DNA of 23,084 nucleotides, taken from NCBI GenBank assembly GCA_905250885.1, contig CAJNOQ010002688.1:1-23084 (forward strand), read 5' to 3'. The notes beneath the pieces were generated by a model that saw nothing but the letters and a program-made list of their open reading frames with translations, was not told the origin of the DNA and searched no databases. The position numbers were made by a program, and so were the translations under genes. The stretch comes from Didymodactylos carnosus (lineage: Eukaryota; Rotifera; Eurotatoria; Philodinida; Philodinidae). Below, piece by piece: positions 20,588 through 23,084 of the stretch; position 1 is the stretch's first letter, and each line of letters begins with the position of its first letter.

Positions 20588-21372
20588 TGTGCTGAACACG
20601 TTTTGTAGTTTTGACGCGATGAACTTTATTTCAGTTCTTTCATATATTTTTGGTGCCAAATAAATTATATCTAGCTTTAATCTAACAAAATGAATAATAA
20701 GTGTTCGAAAAGTGAATTGATACAGTTTTCTGTGAATTTCGGAAACTTCCCTATAGAATTGATTGGGGAGAAAAACTTTTATTTCATAATTGTGCTAAAA
20801 TAAGAATACTATTAGTGCACAACATCGACGAATGTTTTCTAGAAATATTTCACGAGCACACAACTCATAAAAAACAATCTTGTATTAACATGTGTATAGA
20901 AACCTTGAACTTTAAACTTGTTCTCCTCAATCAAACAAAATATCTGTTTCAGTAACTGGATAAACAAGAAAGTAGTTTAAAAAAACAATCGTAAACCCTA
21001 TTAAAGTTCCTTTTAAAATTATCTGCATTAAGTTGAAATAGAGCATAGAATATGTATGACTGTTATAAGAAGAGAAAAACAAAATGAAAGCGTTTTGATC
21101 TCGCCAAGTGGTCTTACTTTTATTATTGCCTTACGTCAATAGCGGAAAATAAGGATTAGATAGATATTTTACATTTTGAAGTAATGCTGTTATTGAGTAA
21201 CTTATTCGCAGTTCATCATAGTTCATAAAAAATGGACATACGGATTCTCAATTCCAATTTCTAGTTTTGGTGATATTCATTTGTCTGATATTCATTTTAT
21301 GAGAAAACTTAAAATAAGAGAACTCCGATCTGTACTTATTACTCCATTTATTAATGGAGATTGATCACCAAA

Positions 21373-22104
21373 TACTGTTGACGATGTTTCAGCTGGATGG
21401 CGGATGATTTGTCATTGCCTTTTTGATCATAATACATACTTTTTGCTGATTATTTTTTTATAGAAGACAGCCATATGGTTTAAGTTCAGATGATGGCGAA
21501 AAAATATTAAAGCGGACCAGTTTCACTTATCATATACTATGGTCGAACGCTTTTCGAATAAGGAGGCTGCCGCTGGAGTAAAGAAATATCCTGGTTATGT
21601 ATTAAACGGTTACAAGGAAAAAGCTAGTGATAAAGATATAAATAAAAGACCGGCGAATGTAGCGCTCGTTCGCCATTTTTGATTCTTAGATGAGCATGAA
21701 ATTCAAATATTTGAAAATTTACAATCAGTTTCCGGATACGTTATATCGAGTATGGGTGTGGAGGTTAAAAAATATAGGAAACAATTACATCGATATTTAT
21801 TCAGTAAATATCAAGTTGAATTTATTCAATGTCGAATTAATTGTTTATCCCGATTAGTTGATAAATATGAAATTACAATCAATTGTACGGGGGTGTCCAT
21901 GCACGATATATTGTTAATGATGAAAAAATAAAACCAGTGCATGAACAAGTTATTCGTGTCTATGCATCTTGGATTAAATGTGCGTATTTTTTTTATAACG
22001 AAGAGGGACCTGAAGATATTATACCGAATTCGAACAATATCGTTTTGAGTGGAACGTTTGATTTAGATAACTGGAGTTCGACACTACACGATCGTGAGCT
22101 TTAA
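21373..22104 (+). pseudogene. D-amino-acid / D-aspartate oxidase pseudogene (FAD-dependent, DAO family)
   Basis: The family oxidises D-amino acids with FAD, usually in peroxisomes. Matching pieces lie in order on one strand. SPNTVDDVSAG (21380s) resembles the TTDVAAG region. RRQPYGLSSDDGEKILK follows a retained 3' splice site (TTTTTTTATAG, ending near 21465). AAAGVKKYPGYVLNGYK resembles the GVHLVSGYQ strand, then EHEIQIFENLQSVSGYVISS, RLVDKYEITINCTG (typical INCTG motif), VHEQVIRVYASWIK (like RGQVIRVDAPWIK), IIPNSNNIVLSGTFDLDNW and a stop. Defects: a frame change near 21560, an in-frame TGA at about 21677-21679, a frame change at the G run after INCTG (about 21888-21894), and no recognisable N-terminal FAD-binding glycine motif or C-terminal GGxG region. 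DAO and DDO cannot be separated here. Retained intron traces argue against a retrocopy. Confidence 0.75.
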
Positions 22105-23084
22105 TCCGCTTTTTTCTTGAAAGATATAAAAAAAACAGCACAAAACGTTGTAGAATTACGTTTTCGATCGAGTTACGTGAAATGTTCCTGATCGAATTCA
22201 AAATATATTTGAAACATGCTTGATTTTATGTAACCTTTTGTGCTAGTCATGAAACTAACATCCGTTTTAGTAGACCTTTATTGGTTGGGTTTCTAGAAAT
22301 CAGACTTCTAAAGCCTTCATAAAAATTTTATGTTGAATAGATTCTGATACAGACACTTTGCACAGTGGACATCTAGGCGGACATTAGGTGAAAAATCGAA
22401 GTTAATCGTTTTCTAAAAACAAATAGTGTAAAATGTAGTCCTTCGAAAGGGCTATCGAATGGTGTATAAATGTCTATTTTGATGTCAACTCCTTCGATCA
22501 GAAACAAGGAGTCAAAAAATCCATAAGAAACATCGGTTTTACAGACCAGTCATGATTCTTTGCCCTTTTTCCTTCTTGGACTAAGTTAACTTACTGCGAA
22601 AAACACATATTCGGAATCACCATCACTTGCTCTATCTATCGATCACAGAATATCGCTACATCAAAACCAAATTCGATAAGTAATAGATCACGCATTCTTC
22701 ATAGTGTTAGTCCAGCTTGAGACTACCTCAGTAACGTCGACGCGCCACCGTTAGCTACCGTCAAAAATAACATTTAAACACGTCAAAATGTTCCTTAGGC
22801 AATGCTGCATCACTGAGCTTTCCATCTTTTTCCACTTTTTTGTCTAAGTCAAGTTATGGATTTTGCAAAAGCCATAGGGTTTTTGAGGTATTTCGAAGTT
22901 TTCTCCATCAAAATCGCCCTTGTCTTAAAAAATGATGACATATTCGGAATCAGCGTAAAAAACTGCATTGAATGGTGTATAACTCATCTAGTTTCGGTCG
23001 CTTGATTTTGAATTCTAGAAATTTCTTAGTTTTTGAGATTCACACAAACAATTTCGTGCTGAAAATTTGAATTTCAAGATAAAG
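22105..23084. other. Non-coding stretch with short degenerate repeats to the window end
   Basis: No gene is recognised. ACATATTCGGAATCA occurs at 22605-22619 and 22938-22952, and GAATGGTGTATAA at 22457-22469 and 22970-22982. CTTTTTCC followed by a CTAAGT...AAGTTA-like string also recurs (about 22565-22595 and 22827-22856). These look like fragments of a diverged interspersed repeat family. Confidence 0.5.

Larger units (their letters stand above)
19642..21372. other. Intergenic region downstream of SIRT2
   Basis: About 1.7 kb without a supportable gene. It includes the SIRT2 3' end (an AATAAA-like site near 20076), an AT microsatellite (19682-19702), dispersed repeat copy B (20476-20587) and a less AT-rich patch around 20395-20460 (CCGCCTTGCGG). 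The rest shows only chance open frames. Confidence 0.4.

Noticed and set aside
21883-22104. A separate small gene starting at the ATG-like codon near 21883
   Set aside because: Its peptide continues the oxidase homology of the preceding frame after a shift in the G run, so it is part of the pseudogene.
1-23084. CRISPR arrays, bacterial operons, phage or plasmid genes
   Set aside because: No regularly spaced repeats with unique spacers were seen, and all recognised genes are intron-rich eukaryotic ones.

Overview
The window reads as nuclear DNA of a small, AT-rich invertebrate animal. Six recognisable genes have metazoan-type products and are split into many short exons. Most introns are 50-75 nt with GT-AG ends; a few are longer and carry inserted repeats. 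There are no bacterial operons, Shine-Dalgarno sites or phage signals. Compact introns, a near-identical inverted gene duplication, foldback-type elements and lone 3' splice sites just upstream of several start codons would all fit a bdelloid rotifer. That assignment is an inference (about 60 %), because no marker in the window settles it.

Layout. 1-1614: two convergent copies of the ribosomal protein L28 gene. The last exon of one copy is cut by the window edge (plus strand), and a nearly complete copy lies on the minus strand; their 3' ends form a 130-bp inverted repeat around an 821-bp spacer. 2868-6388 (+): EDEM1-type ER alpha-mannosidase-like protein, 13 exons. 7321-7962 (+): vitamin K epoxide reductase, 3 exons. 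8435-9360: a 926-bp foldback element with a palindromic core. 9890-12127 (-): UNC93-like/MFSD11 membrane protein, 11 exons. 14129-16046 (+): SAM-domain nuclear-type protein resembling human C19orf47, 8 exons. 16420-19641 (+): SIRT2-class NAD-dependent deacetylase, 11 exons, with a repeat-laden 1-kb intron. About 21373-22104 (+): broken D-amino-acid/D-aspartate oxidase pseudogene. The rest, to 23084, is non-coding with short degenerate repeats.

The genes do not form a pathway. EDEM1 and VKOR both act in the ER membrane or lumen (glycoprotein degradation; thiol-disulfide chemistry tied to quinone reduction), but this is probably coincidence. The plus-strand pair SAM protein/SIRT2 is only 373 bp apart. 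MFSD11 and the SAM gene diverge from a 2-kb intergenic region.

I found no convincing new defence or mobile system. The features most worth a second look are the L28 palindrome, the CCGTATACGG-rich foldback element, a 33-bp fully pairable hairpin inside a SIRT2 intron, inverted repeat copies flanking the SIRT2 catalytic exons, two unusual introns in MFSD11, and a foldback-like intron of EDEM1 that carries an antisense coiled-coil-like reading frame. Exon boundaries were set by hand from splice consensus, reading frame and remembered family sequences; no alignment was run.
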